Of a stretch of 64,000 bases of DNA, positions 56,911 to 64,000 are shown piece by piece. Within the stretch, counting starts at the first letter, position 1. Each line of letters begins with the position of its first letter. The DNA is from Paenibacillus_AB hodogayensis (GTDB taxonomy: Bacteria > Bacillota > Bacilli > Paenibacillales > NBRC-103111): assembly GCF_039536325.1 (NCBI RefSeq), contig NZ_BAAAYO010000020.1, positions 62,001-126,000 on the forward strand, written 5' to 3'. The translations under genes and the position numbers were made by a program. The notes below the pieces were generated by a model. The model did not search any database. It was given only the letters and a program-made list of their open reading frames with translations, and was not told the DNA's origin.

Positions 56911-57807
56911 TCACACTCTGCCGACTTCATTCACGGCTTTTTCCATACTCTTGTCGTACGCTTGAATGACCTTTTGATTTGCCTCGTACATCCGGGATGC
57001 GGACATCATATCCACCATCGCCTGAGTCGGATCGACATTGGACGTTTCCACGAAGCCTTGCTTCACTTCCACGCTATCTGTCGGAGCCGCCTGCACGGCT
57101 TGTCCGGCATCTGCCGGATCGAGACGGAACAAGCCGGACCCTTCCGGAATCATCCGAATCGGATTGTCCACCCGGGTGATCAGCATCCGGATCGGATTGC
57201 CTTGGCCATCGAGCAAAGCTTGTCCATTGACGGAGTCCAAAAGTTGGCCAAACTTATTGACGGTCACATTCGTAATCGGAATTTGCGTTTCGGTATCCAG
57301 CAAGACGATCGGCTGGCCGTTATCGCCAAGAACGCGAAACCCTTCGGCCGTCACCAAATCGCCTTGATCGTTGACATTCCATTTGCCGTTGCGCGTAAAA
57401 CGCTGCTCCCCGGCTTCATTGGCCACAGTAAAAAACGCTTGCGGTTGAAATATGCGCTGTCCGTCTGCCGTTATCGTTTTCCCGCCGTCGAATGCCATTC
57501 CGGGCACTTGGATGTCGGAAACGATAGCGAAATCGAACGGGTTGCTCGTCTCCCGCATAATTCCCTGCACGTTGACCGTAAGCGCCTCTTCCGCCAGCAC
57601 GCCCGTATTCAAATGGCCCGTGTTCGCGACTTCCATTCCCGGCTTTCCTTCCATCAGACCGATCAGCATTTCCGGAAAAGATCGCGACACCGCCCGGCTC
57701 TGCTTAAATCCGGGCGTATTAATATTCGCGATATTGTTCGTAATTGTGTCATGCTTGCGCTGCTGCGACAGCATGCCGGCGGTAGCGGTGTACAGTCCCC
57801 TTAGCAT
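56911..57807 (-). CDS. flhO: Flagellar hook-basal body protein FlhO (FlgF-like)
   Basis: A 298-residue rod/hook-family protein starting MLRGLYTATAGMLSQQRKHD followed by TITNNIANINTPGFKQSRA, and ending NVDPTQAMVDMMSASRMYEA, then VIQAYDKSMEKAVNEVG. FlgF/FlgG-like architecture, paired with flhP. ATG at 57807 has AGGAGGA upstream. It lies 45 bases after mbl and may share its transcript. Confidence 0.92.
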   Translation of the reverse strand: MLRGLYTATAGMLSQQRKHDTITNNIANINTPGFKQSRAVSRSFPEMLIGLMEGKPGMEVANTGHLNTGVLAEEALTVNVQGIMRETSNPFDFAIVSDIQVPGMAFDGGKTITADGQRIFQPQAFFTVANEAGEQRFTRNGKWNVNDQGDLVTAEGFRVLGDNGQPIVLLDTETQIPITNVTVNKFGQLLDSVNGQALLDGQGNPIRMLITRVDNPIRMIPEGSGLFRLDPADAGQAVQAAPTDSVEVKQGFVETSNVDPTQAMVDMMSASRMYEANQKVIQAYDKSMEKAVNEVGRV

Positions 57808-57852
57808 GGAACGCGTCCTCCTAAACGAATCATCCGTTTCGGTCCGGCTTTA

Positions 57853-58854
57853 TCAGCCAAACTTTTTCTTGCTCACTTTATCGAGATTGTCCAGCATAAT
57901 GCCTGTCCCGCGTACGACACAGCTCATCGGATTGTCGGCGATCAGCACGGGCACCCTCAATTCATCGGCCAGCAATTGGTCGATGCCGTGCAGCATGGCG
58001 CCCCCTCCGGTCAGAATGACCCCCCGGTCGATAATATCCGCCGACAGTTCCGGCGGCGTCCGCTCCAATACGACCTTGGCCGCAGAAACGATCGAAGAGA
58101 CGGTTTCCCACAACGCTTCCTTGATTTCATCCGAACGAATCGTGACGGTCAACGGCAATCCGGACACCATGTCCCGTCCGCGAATATCCATCTCTTCCTT
58201 GCGCGTGTCCGAGTAGACCGTTCCAATCTTCAGCTTGATGTCCTCCGATGTCCGCTCTCCGATCAACAGCTTGTACTTCGATTTGATATACTTCATGATG
58301 GCCGCGTCGAACTTGTCTCCGGCCACCTTGATGGAAGAGGAGGTCACGATGTCGCCCATGGACAGAACGGCAACGTCCGTAGTCCCCCCGCCGATATCGA
58401 CCACCATATTGCCGCTAGGCTGGAATATGTCCATTCCAGCCCCAATAGCAGCAGCTTTCGGTTCTTCCTCCAAATACACTTCCCTTGCGCCGCTCCGTTC
58501 GGCCGCTTCGCGAATCGCTTTCTGCTCCACGGAAGTGATGTTGGCCGGAGCGCAGATCAGGATTCGCGGATGACTGTACCAACGTTTACCGCCGATCTTC
58601 AAAATAAAGTGCTTCAACATGAGTTCGGTAATTTCAAAATCGGCAATGACTCCGTCCTTCAAAGGGCGAATAGCCACAATATTGCCGGGCGTTCGGCCGA
58701 CCATGCGATGAGCTTCCTCGCCAACGGCGAGAACCCGTTTCGAATCGCTTTCGATCGCGACGACGGAAGGCTCGTCCAGTACGACTCCCCGACCCTTGAC
58801 GTGAATCAAAACGTTGGCCGTTCCCAAATCGATTCCGATATCTTTGCTTAACAT
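57853..58854 (-). CDS. mbl: MreB-like actin homologue Mbl
   Basis: A 333-residue actin-fold ATPase that directs lateral wall synthesis. Motifs: IGIDLGTANVLIHVKGRGVV (phosphate 1), VVDIGGGTTDVAVLSMGDIV (phosphate 2) and VILTGGGAMLHGIDQLLADE (adenosine site). Mbl rather than MreB is inferred from the position between spoIIID and flhO. ATG at 58854 has GGAGG seven bases upstream. A sigma-A promoter lies at 58992-59019. Confidence 0.93.
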   Translation of the reverse strand: MLSKDIGIDLGTANVLIHVKGRGVVLDEPSVVAIESDSKRVLAVGEEAHRMVGRTPGNIVAIRPLKDGVIADFEITELMLKHFILKIGGKRWYSHPRILICAPANITSVEQKAIREAAERSGAREVYLEEEPKAAAIGAGMDIFQPSGNMVVDIGGGTTDVAVLSMGDIVTSSSIKVAGDKFDAAIMKYIKSKYKLLIGERTSEDIKLKIGTVYSDTRKEEMDIRGRDMVSGLPLTVTIRSDEIKEALWETVSSIVSAAKVVLERTPPELSADIIDRGVILTGGGAMLHGIDQLLADELRVPVLIADNPMSCVVRGTGIMLDNLDKVSKKKFG

Positions 58855-58991
58855 CCTACATCCTCCCGGGAGCATTACGGAGCAATGCCACCACGCATAG
58901 ACCTTGTACAAAGCCAGAGCTAATTAAGATCCGACTTTGTACAAGAGCCGTCCTGCGGGCGAACAATCCGTACAATACCTGCATACACATA

Positions 58992-59019
58992 AGTATACTT
59001 AATTCGACAACTTTTTCAA
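58992..59019 (-). promoter_or_regulatory. mbl promoter
   Basis: TTGAAA-like TTGAAA (59014-59019), 16 bases, TATACT (58992-58997) on the minus strand. It lies between spoIIID and mbl. Confidence 0.68.
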
Positions 59020-59096
59020 AATTCCTTTTTTTTAAACAAGGGTTTGTTCAATTTTTCACGGACCTTTATTTGCGCTTCCGAAGCAGAAGCGCTTTA

Positions 59097-59384
59097 TTAC
59101 CGTACCGTCACAAGATGATCGGCCGGTTTTTGCTGGCGAGTGCGCTTGTACTTGACCTTGGTCGCTTCTCCTCCCCTCAAATGCCGGATGGACTTGTGGT
59201 ATTCCAGAATCAACTTGACCTGATTGGCCAATTCCGGGTTAATCTCGGGCAGACGCTCCGTCAAATCTTTATGAACCGTGCTTTTGGAAACTCCGAATTC
59301 CTTGGCAATCGTACGGACCGTCTGCCTCGTTTCCACAAGACTGCGACCGATCTTGATCGTGCGCTCTTTGATGTAATCGTGCAA
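59097..59384 (-). CDS. spoIIID: Sporulation transcription factor SpoIIID
   Basis: A 95-residue mother-cell DNA-binding protein that tunes the sigma-E regulon. The helix-turn-helix IAKEFGVSKSTVHKDLTERL and the basic C-terminal helix (EYHKSIRHLRGGEATKVKYK) are near-identical to the B. subtilis protein. The start is TTG at 59384: the family begins (M)HDYIKERTIKIG and GGGAGG lies upstream; a longer frame is not part of the family. A sigma-E-like promoter is at 59419-59446. A seven-pair hairpin without U-tract lies just after the stop codon. Confidence 0.96.
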   Translation of the reverse strand: MHDYIKERTIKIGRSLVETRQTVRTIAKEFGVSKSTVHKDLTERLPEINPELANQVKLILEYHKSIRHLRGGEATKVKYKRTRQQKPADHLVTVR

Positions 59385-59418
59385 GCCCCTCGCCTCCCTA
59401 CTCGAGTTGGTTTGGTAC

Positions 59419-59446
59419 AGTATATGAGGGGCAGGGCCATATATTC
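59419..59446 (-). promoter_or_regulatory. Sigma-E-like promoter of spoIIID
   Basis: On the minus strand GAATATA (59440-59446), 13 bases, CATATACT (59419-59426). Both elements and the spacing agree with the mother-cell sigma-E consensus. Confidence 0.7.
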
Positions 59447-59497
59447 TTTGTTTCCAAGACTGACAAGCTTGCCTGTTCAAATTATTTTACAAAAGTC

Positions 59498-59531
59498 AAA
59501 AAAAAACAGCCGGAGCAATAAGCTCCGGCTG
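59498..59531 (-). terminator. spoIIQ terminator
   Basis: AGCCGGAG and CTCCGGCT pair on the minus strand around a seven-base loop, followed by a nine-T run. Confidence 0.95.
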
Positions 59532-59552
59532 GCATTCCCTCATATGTAGCGA

Positions 59553-60278
59553 TTACTTTCGAATAAGCGATTCCGGATTGACCGGTTCTCCGTTTTGCCG
59601 AACCTCGAAGTGAACGTGTGTGCCAAGCTGTTTTTCCAGCTCGCTGCGGCCGGAGGTTGCGATTACTTCGCCCTTCTTGACCTGAACGTCCTTCGCGACC
59701 TTTACTTCGGACAGGCTTTGGTAAACGGTGACCGTGCCATCGTTGTGCGTAATCTCCACAAGCTGGCCGACGAGCGGATCGGTTTCGACTCTCGTCACTT
59801 TCCCGCTAAGGGCAGCCAGCACCTCGAACGGCTTGTCATCTTGTCGCGCCAGATCCACTCCGACGTGAGGAGTTAGCGTATCTCCATACTCGATCATAGC
59901 TGCCTGACGAACTTCGCTCGAAGCTTTGCTGTCGAAAAACTGCATGATGGTTTCTACATCATTCCGGTCTTTGACCGGCCATTGCATCGTTTCCGTATTG
60001 GCGGTTACAGCTAGCGCATCCGGCTTGTTAGTGGCGTCTGTCACGGACTGCGTCTTATTGACGTCCAGCCCGAACTCGTTTTCGGACAAGTTCTTCACGC
60101 CCGAATCCGTGTAGACCCACATTAACGTTAGTATAATTGCCGCTGCTGCCATGTAAGTCGCCGGGAACACCCACTTTTTGCCCAACAGTTTTTTCCAGCC
60201 GCTAGATTTGGCTCCTTCGGTTGTTTTTGGAGCTTGTTCTACGGCTTGCAACTCTTTTTCTTTGTTTTGTTCATTCAT
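59553..60278 (-). CDS. spoIIQ: SpoIIQ-like M23 metallopeptidase of the engulfment complex
   Basis: A 241-residue bitopic membrane protein made in the forespore; it pairs with SpoIIIAH across the intermembrane space during engulfment. One helix (YMAAAAIILTLMWVYTDSGV) follows a charged cytoplasmic tail of about 40 residues. The LytM/M23 domain is at about 125-240, with PHVGVDLA and THVHFEVRQNGEPVNPESL. Unlike B. subtilis SpoIIQ, where the first zinc histidine is replaced, the H-x3-D and HxH motifs look intact, so it may be an active endopeptidase. ATG at 60278 follows GAGGTGA. A sigma-F-like promoter is at 60299-60327. Confidence 0.9.
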   Translation of the reverse strand: MNEQNKEKELQAVEQAPKTTEGAKSSGWKKLLGKKWVFPATYMAAAAIILTLMWVYTDSGVKNLSENEFGLDVNKTQSVTDATNKPDALAVTANTETMQWPVKDRNDVETIMQFFDSKASSEVRQAAMIEYGDTLTPHVGVDLARQDDKPFEVLAALSGKVTRVETDPLVGQLVEITHNDGTVTVYQSLSEVKVAKDVQVKKGEVIATSGRSELEKQLGTHVHFEVRQNGEPVNPESLIRK

Positions 60279-60298
60279 AGTTATATCACCTCAGTCAC

Positions 60299-60327
60299 CA
60301 TTGTTGCCAGTTCACTAGGTTTTATAC
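60299..60327 (-). promoter_or_regulatory. Sigma-F-like promoter of spoIIQ
   Basis: GTATA (60323-60327), 14 bases, GGCAACAATG (60299-60308) on the minus strand. This fits the forespore sigma-F consensus (GywTA and GGnRAnAnTw), as expected for spoIIQ. Confidence 0.65.
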
Positions 60328-60353
60328 GTGAGGTGATCCGAGAATTCATAGGA

Positions 60354-61376
60354 TTATGGAAGAGAAGAGATTTGCTCCAGCTTCACGCCTTGATAGTAGT
60401 ATTGGATAATGGCCGCAGCGTTTTTCCCTTCCTTGGCCATTCCATTGGCTCCCCATTGGCTCATGCCGACGCCGTGACCGTAGCCGTACGTCGTCAGTTC
60501 GATAGACGCCCCTGCGAGCTTCCATGTAAATTGCGAGGAGTTCAGCTGCAGCTTTTCCCGAACCTCTCTTCCGGTAAATGCTTTGCCGCCGATCGTCACC
60601 GTCTTGATCCGATGCCCCTCGGTAGTGGAAACGATCTTCAAACCTCCGCTCCTGGCGAGCGCTGAGACGTCCGTAATCCCGAGACGGGAGGCAAACTCTT
60701 TCAAAGCGAATGTCGTCTTGGCCGTAAATTTGGGAGACAGCTCCTTGTCCCAGGGGCTGGGCACGCTGCGCAAATAAGGAATATAGTCCCGCCAGTAATC
60801 TTCGGAGTTCTCCGTATATCCGTTGCTGGTCGAGAAAAAGGAAGCTTGGATCGGCTTATGGTCATAGGTGATGATAAGACCGGCCGTTTCGTTGACGGCA
60901 CGGTTCAGCTTGTCCAGCCGGGAGTCAAATTCAGTCTCCCCCCAATTACGCTTCATCTCATCCACGGTCACATAAGCTTGATGGGCAGTCGTATCGGTCA
61001 CCAGCGCTCCTTCGGCGGGAACCTGGGACGTGTCGTGATCCATCCAACGTTTGACGATATAGGTTCGAGAAGCGATCGCTTGCGCCTTCAACGCTTCCAG
61101 TTCGAATTGGGCGGGCATCTCCGCCGCCACTACATTGCGAACATAGGTTTCCAACGGCACTTGCTCCACTTTCTGTTCCCGACTCAGGTAGACCGGTATA
61201 AGTGGAAGAGAGGTTCGGTCCGATCCTCCCTGTTGCAGCGAATCGACCGTAACGGAAGGAAGGGCTGCAGGCGTCCTCTTGACCAGCATGCCGGGAAGCA
61301 GCAAGGTCACGCTCAGCAAAGCAGCCAGGAAAGCGGCGGCGGGCAACCAGACTTGCAAGGAAATTCGGTTCTTCAT
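60354..61376 (-). CDS. spoIID: Stage II sporulation protein D, peptidoglycan lytic transglycosylase
   Basis: A 340-residue membrane-anchored enzyme of the DMP engulfment machine. The N-terminal anchor is WLPAAAFLAALLSVTLLLPG; the catalytic glutamate lies in VVAAEMPAQFELEALKAQAI, and the C-terminal YGHGVGMSQWGANGMAKEGK is the family signature. ATG at 61376 has GGAGG five bases upstream; longer frames lack a site. A sigma-E-like -10 CATAGGAT is at 61429-61436, without a convincing -35. It lies between murA and spoIIQ as in B. subtilis. Confidence 0.95.
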   Translation of the reverse strand: MKNRISLQVWLPAAAFLAALLSVTLLLPGMLVKRTPAALPSVTVDSLQQGGSDRTSLPLIPVYLSREQKVEQVPLETYVRNVVAAEMPAQFELEALKAQAIASRTYIVKRWMDHDTSQVPAEGALVTDTTAHQAYVTVDEMKRNWGETEFDSRLDKLNRAVNETAGLIITYDHKPIQASFFSTSNGYTENSEDYWRDYIPYLRSVPSPWDKELSPKFTAKTTFALKEFASRLGITDVSALARSGGLKIVSTTEGHRIKTVTIGGKAFTGREVREKLQLNSSQFTWKLAGASIELTTYGYGHGVGMSQWGANGMAKEGKNAAAIIQYYYQGVKLEQISSLP

Positions 61377-61470
61377 TGGCTCCTCCAAGGACAATTCAGT
61401 CATCTGCGTCTCTAGCGGATGTACTGTTATCCTATGAGAGGAAGAGAGACCATAGAACGCAAGCGGCGGC

Positions 61471-61513
61471 AAAATAGAAGAACCGGTCCACTTTTGGTAG
61501 TGAGACCGGCTCT
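61471..61513 (-). terminator. murA terminator
   Basis: GAGCCGGTCTCACT pairs with AGTGGACCGGTTC (imperfect) on the minus strand, followed by TTCTATTTT. Confidence 0.8.
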
Positions 61514-61541
61514 TTTCCGACTTGACTGCTATGTATTCGTA

Positions 61542-62867
61542 TTACGCCCATGTGGGCTGTACCGTAAAGATACTCATCTCGTGATTGGCAACTTGCTCGA
61601 TTTCCTCGGCAGGCTCGACTCTCCGAATGTCCGCTCCCAATTCGCGCAGCTTCCGTTCAATATCCACGTACCCACGGTCGATATGGTGCGTCCCCGTAAT
61701 TTCCGTTTCTCCGTCTGCCGCCAAAGCGGCCAAAATCAACGCCGCGCCGGCGCGAAGATCGGTTGCGCACACTTTAGCGCCCCTCAGCTTGGAGTTGCCG
61801 CTGACAATAGCGGTGCGTCCGTCTACTTTGATCTGGGCCTGCATGTTGCAAAACTGCTCGACATGCATGAACCGGTTCTCAAACACGGTCTCGGTCACGA
61901 TGCCGGTGCCGTCAGATACGGCCAGCAAAGCCATCATCTGCGATTGCATATCGGTCGGAAAACCCGGGTACGGAAGCGTTTTTACGTCGACGGCACGCAG
62001 CGGCCGTTCTCTGGAAACTTGCACTCCGTTCTCGTCTTCTCCGACGGTAACACCCATCTCCTGAAGCTTGGAGATCACGGGACGGAGATGGTCGGCGATC
62101 GCCCCTTCGATATAAAGGGAGCTTCCCGATATGGCCGCTGCGATCATGAATGTACCGGCTTCAATCCGATCCGGAATGACGCAGTGTACCGCGCCCTGCA
62201 TCGATTCGACTCCATCGATCCGAATGACACCCGTGCCCGCGCCACGAATACGAGCTCCCATTGCGTTCAAATAGTTGGCCAAATCGACAATTTCCGGCTC
62301 GCGCGCGGCGTTCTCGATAATCGTTGTTCCTTCGGCCAGCGTAGCCGCCATCATAATGTTTTCGGTAGCGCCTACGCTTGCTACGTCCAAATATATTTTC
62401 GCCCCGCGCAGTCTGCCTTTCACCCGAGCTTCGATAAATCCTTGGCCGAATTCGATTTCGGCTCCTAGCGCTTCGAAGCCTTTCAGATGCTGATCGATCG
62501 GACGGGTGCCGATCGCGCAGCCGCCGGGCAGCGATACCCGGCAGTAGCCTTGGCGAGCCAGAAGCGGTCCCATGACTAAAAACGAAGCGCGCATTTTACG
62601 AACCCATTCGTACGGGGCCTCACAGGTCGAGATGTGCTCGGCATTGACTTGAATCGTTTCATTATGATAATGAACGCGTACGCCCAAGGACTTCAACACC
62701 TGACTGATCGTCATGACATCATCCAAAGGAGGCGCGTCGTGTATAACGCTTTCTCCCTTCGTAGCCAATAAGGATGCCGCTATAATCGGCAATACCGCAT
62801 TTTTGGCTCCGCTGATTTTGACTCTTCCCGACAATCGTTTGCCACCGCGGACGATTATTTTGCTCAT
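61542..62867 (-). CDS. murA: UDP-N-acetylglucosamine 1-carboxyvinyltransferase
   Basis: A 441-residue cytoplasmic enzyme that adds enolpyruvate to UDP-GlcNAc, the first committed step of peptidoglycan synthesis and the target of fosfomycin. Motifs: GAKNAVLPIIAASLLATKGE, the catalytic-loop cysteine in SLPGGCAIGTRPID and ASVGATENIMMAATLAEG. The cysteine predicts fosfomycin sensitivity. Firmicutes usually carry two paralogues; this one, adjacent to spoIID, corresponds to B. subtilis murAA. ATG at 62867 follows GAGGGGGA. Confidence 0.97.
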   Translation of the reverse strand: MSKIIVRGGKRLSGRVKISGAKNAVLPIIAASLLATKGESVIHDAPPLDDVMTISQVLKSLGVRVHYHNETIQVNAEHISTCEAPYEWVRKMRASFLVMGPLLARQGYCRVSLPGGCAIGTRPIDQHLKGFEALGAEIEFGQGFIEARVKGRLRGAKIYLDVASVGATENIMMAATLAEGTTIIENAAREPEIVDLANYLNAMGARIRGAGTGVIRIDGVESMQGAVHCVIPDRIEAGTFMIAAAISGSSLYIEGAIADHLRPVISKLQEMGVTVGEDENGVQVSRERPLRAVDVKTLPYPGFPTDMQSQMMALLAVSDGTGIVTETVFENRFMHVEQFCNMQAQIKVDGRTAIVSGNSKLRGAKVCATDLRAGAALILAALAADGETEITGTHHIDRGYVDIERKLRELGADIRRVEPAEEIEQVANHEMSIFTVQPTWA

Positions 62868-63122
62868 CTTGTTCCCCCTCCGCGTTAGTTGAGCGGTATC
62901 CGACGCCGTCTGTACGGGAAAAGCCCCGAACGCCCAGCGTCCAGTTTAACACCCGGCTATCGGCCCGGCAACTGTCAAAATAAGGCGCCGGCACGCTCCA
63001 GCTAAAGGTTTCGTAACCGCATTGCTTTTTGGAACGGTAGTCCGCTCCGAGTTCTACAAAGTTATTTCGTATCAACCAGTTGTATTACCATTGTTGACAA
63101 CATCCGACAATGTTATTCGCTC
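62868..63122. other. Gap between the DUF1146 gene and murA
   Basis: About 255 bases with no supported gene. B. subtilis has ywmB here, which is not present. An inverted repeat CATTGT/ACAATG lies near 63093-63116. No clear promoter with correct spacing was found, although TTGACA occurs near 62977. Confidence 0.4.
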
Positions 63123-63374
63123 TTAAAACATCCCTTTCAGCAGACGCGACCAGCCGAAATAATCGAGTATAAATCGCGCGGTCTGGTAGCCGAGCGCAAT
63201 CGACAGCAGCACTTGCAGCATTTTAGCGGGCGCGCTTCTCGGCTGCTTCAGGAACAGGTCGAAACGGAACTGCTGCAGCGCCCACCAGGAAAGGCCAATG
63301 CACACGACCGTCACCATAATGGAAATCAGGCTGTTCCATCCAAGCGAGTAATCCATTGCATCGGTAACGTCCAT
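63123..63374 (-). CDS. ywzB: DUF1146 family membrane protein (YwzB-like)
   Basis: An 83-residue protein with two membrane helices (NSLISIMVTVVCIGLSWWAL and MLQVLLSIALGYQTARFIL) joined by a basic loop containing FDLFLKQPRSAPAKML. It matches the DUF1146/YwzB family, which lies between the ATP synthase operon and murAA in B. subtilis. The function is unknown. ATG at 63374 has AAAGGG some 12 bases upstream; ATG at 63356 is an alternative. Confidence 0.85.
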   Translation of the reverse strand: MDVTDAMDYSLGWNSLISIMVTVVCIGLSWWALQQFRFDLFLKQPRSAPAKMLQVLLSIALGYQTARFILDYFGWSRLLKGMF

Positions 63375-63413
63375 CCGTTAGTTCATCCCTTTCATATGGG
63401 GTTCGCTCTCGAT

Positions 63414-64000
63414 CTATTCCCGATGCAGGATCCGGTTCAGCAGCACGGCGAATTCCGCCCGTGTTGTCGGCGCATCCGGTCGGAAGGTGCCGTCCGCATA
63501 CCCCGTAATCCAGCCTTCCGCGCTCATCTGTTTCAAGATCGGCAATGCCCAGTAATTCGTTGATAGATCGGCAAAAGGAACGTCTCCCCGCAGCTTTCCT
63601 CCGATCCCGAGCGCTTTGGCGAACAATACCGCCATCTCTACCCGGGTTAAGGAGCCGTCGGGCTTAAAGCTGCCGTCCGGATAGCCTTGCACGATGCCGG
63701 CCTGCATCGCCTTGGCTACCGCATCGTAAGCCCAGTAGTCGGTCTTGACGTCGGGGAAGCTGACATCCCGCTTCTTGACGTATCCAAAGGAACGTACGAT
63801 CAGAGAGACCGCCTCGGCACGGGAAATCGTACGGTCCGGCCAAAATTGAAACGTGCCATAGCCTTCAATAATATGCTTCCCGCTTAGCTCGGCGATCGCA
63901 TCTTTGGCCCAGTGATCGGAAATATCGATATATCCGGCAAACATCGCTTCGGTATGAACAAGAAGCTTGTACATTCGGTCGCGGAACGCATGATCCGCGG
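63414..64000 (-). CDS. C-terminal part of an SLH-domain surface protein (5' end outside the window)
   Basis: The frame is open to the right edge, so the N-terminus is missing. The visible 195 residues consist almost wholly of three SLH repeats with motifs ISRAEAVSLIVRSFGY, LTRVEMAVLFAKALGI and TTRAEFAVLLNRILHRE, each preceded by GYxxxxFxPDxx. It would attach to the pyruvylated wall polymer, as do the two SLH proteins at 38-48 kb. It lies 39 bases upstream of the DUF1146 gene on the same strand. Confidence 0.9.
   Translation of the reverse strand, partial: ADHAFRDRMYKLLVHTEAMFAGYIDISDHWAKDAIAELSGKHIIEGYGTFQFWPDRTISRAEAVSLIVRSFGYVKKRDVSFPDVKTDYWAYDAVAKAMQAGIVQGYPDGSFKPDGSLTRVEMAVLFAKALGIGGKLRGDVPFADLSTNYWALPILKQMSAEGWITGYADGTFRPDAPTTRAEFAVLLNRILHRE

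Overview
The window is a stretch of chromosome from a spore-forming, flagellated, S-layer-bearing Firmicute, most likely Paenibacillus or a close relative in Paenibacillaceae. The basis is gene content and order. The order comFA-comFC-yvyF-flgM-flgN-flgK-flgL-yviE-fliW-csrA-hag ... flaG-fliD-fliS-fliT-hpf-secA-prfB matches Bacillus subtilis, as does murA-spoIID-spoIIQ-spoIIID-mbl-flhO-flhP. The sporulation genes (SASP, spoIID, spoIIQ, spoIIID) show a spore former, and SLH-domain proteins with csaB show an S-layer. Almost every gene is on the minus strand; the exception is a two-gene plus-strand cassette at 12.7-14.8 kb. GTG and TTG starts are common and several were chosen from the Shine-Dalgarno position. 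I saw no tRNA, rRNA, CRISPR array, insertion sequence or prophage.

Layout. 0-1.5 kb: argC and the 5' part of argJ, with an ArgR-like operator on the promoter. 2-9.5 kb: a YitT-family membrane protein, prfB with its programmed +1 frameshift, secA, an M50 protease, long-form hpf and a cold-shock gene. 9.9-12.6 kb: flaG-fliD-fliS-fliT. 12.7-17.3 kb: an inserted, visibly AT-rich flagellin glycosylation island, with a NeuB-like synthase and a fused cytidylyltransferase/HAD phosphatase on the plus strand, convergent with a Maf glycosyltransferase and an unknown partner on the minus strand. 17.4-25.8 kb: a very large flagellin (941 residues), csrA, fliW and the flgM-flgK-flgL group. 25.8-30.9 kb: comFC/comFA, a small unknown gene and degU/degS. 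31-35.6 kb: a secreted phosphodiester glycosidase-like protein, metK with an unusual short attenuator-like leader, and an alpha/beta SASP. 35.7-54.4 kb: a cell-surface region with two unknown exported proteins, an S-layer protein with SLH repeats, a 1801-residue SLH protein, tagO, csaB, a DUF5693 membrane protein and a phosphohexomutase. 54.4-64 kb: fabZ, pgsA, an EpuA-like protein, flhP/flhO, mbl, spoIIID, spoIIQ, spoIID, murA, a DUF1146 protein and the C-terminal SLH part of another surface protein.

How it fits together. Three sigma-D-like promoters of one form (AAC, 15-16 bp, [G/T]CCGATA[A/T]) precede flaG, hag and the maf pair, which ties the glycosyltransferase to late flagellar expression. 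The hag leader carries a near-ideal CsrA-binding hairpin just upstream of the ribosome site, with csrA and fliW adjacent, as expected for the FliW-CsrA-flagellin homeostatic switch. In the surface region, TagO and CsaB would make and pyruvylate the secondary cell wall polymer that SLH domains bind. The S-layer gene has two in-frame starts, each with its own Shine-Dalgarno, and a long leader with two candidate promoters.

The best candidate for something under-described is the glycosylation island. A NeuB-like enzyme without its usual C-terminal SAF domain is paired with a NeuA-HAD fusion, with no epimerase or acetyltransferase genes beside it. That suggests a two-gene route from a phosphorylated hexose to a CMP-nonulosonate, used by Maf to decorate the giant flagellin.
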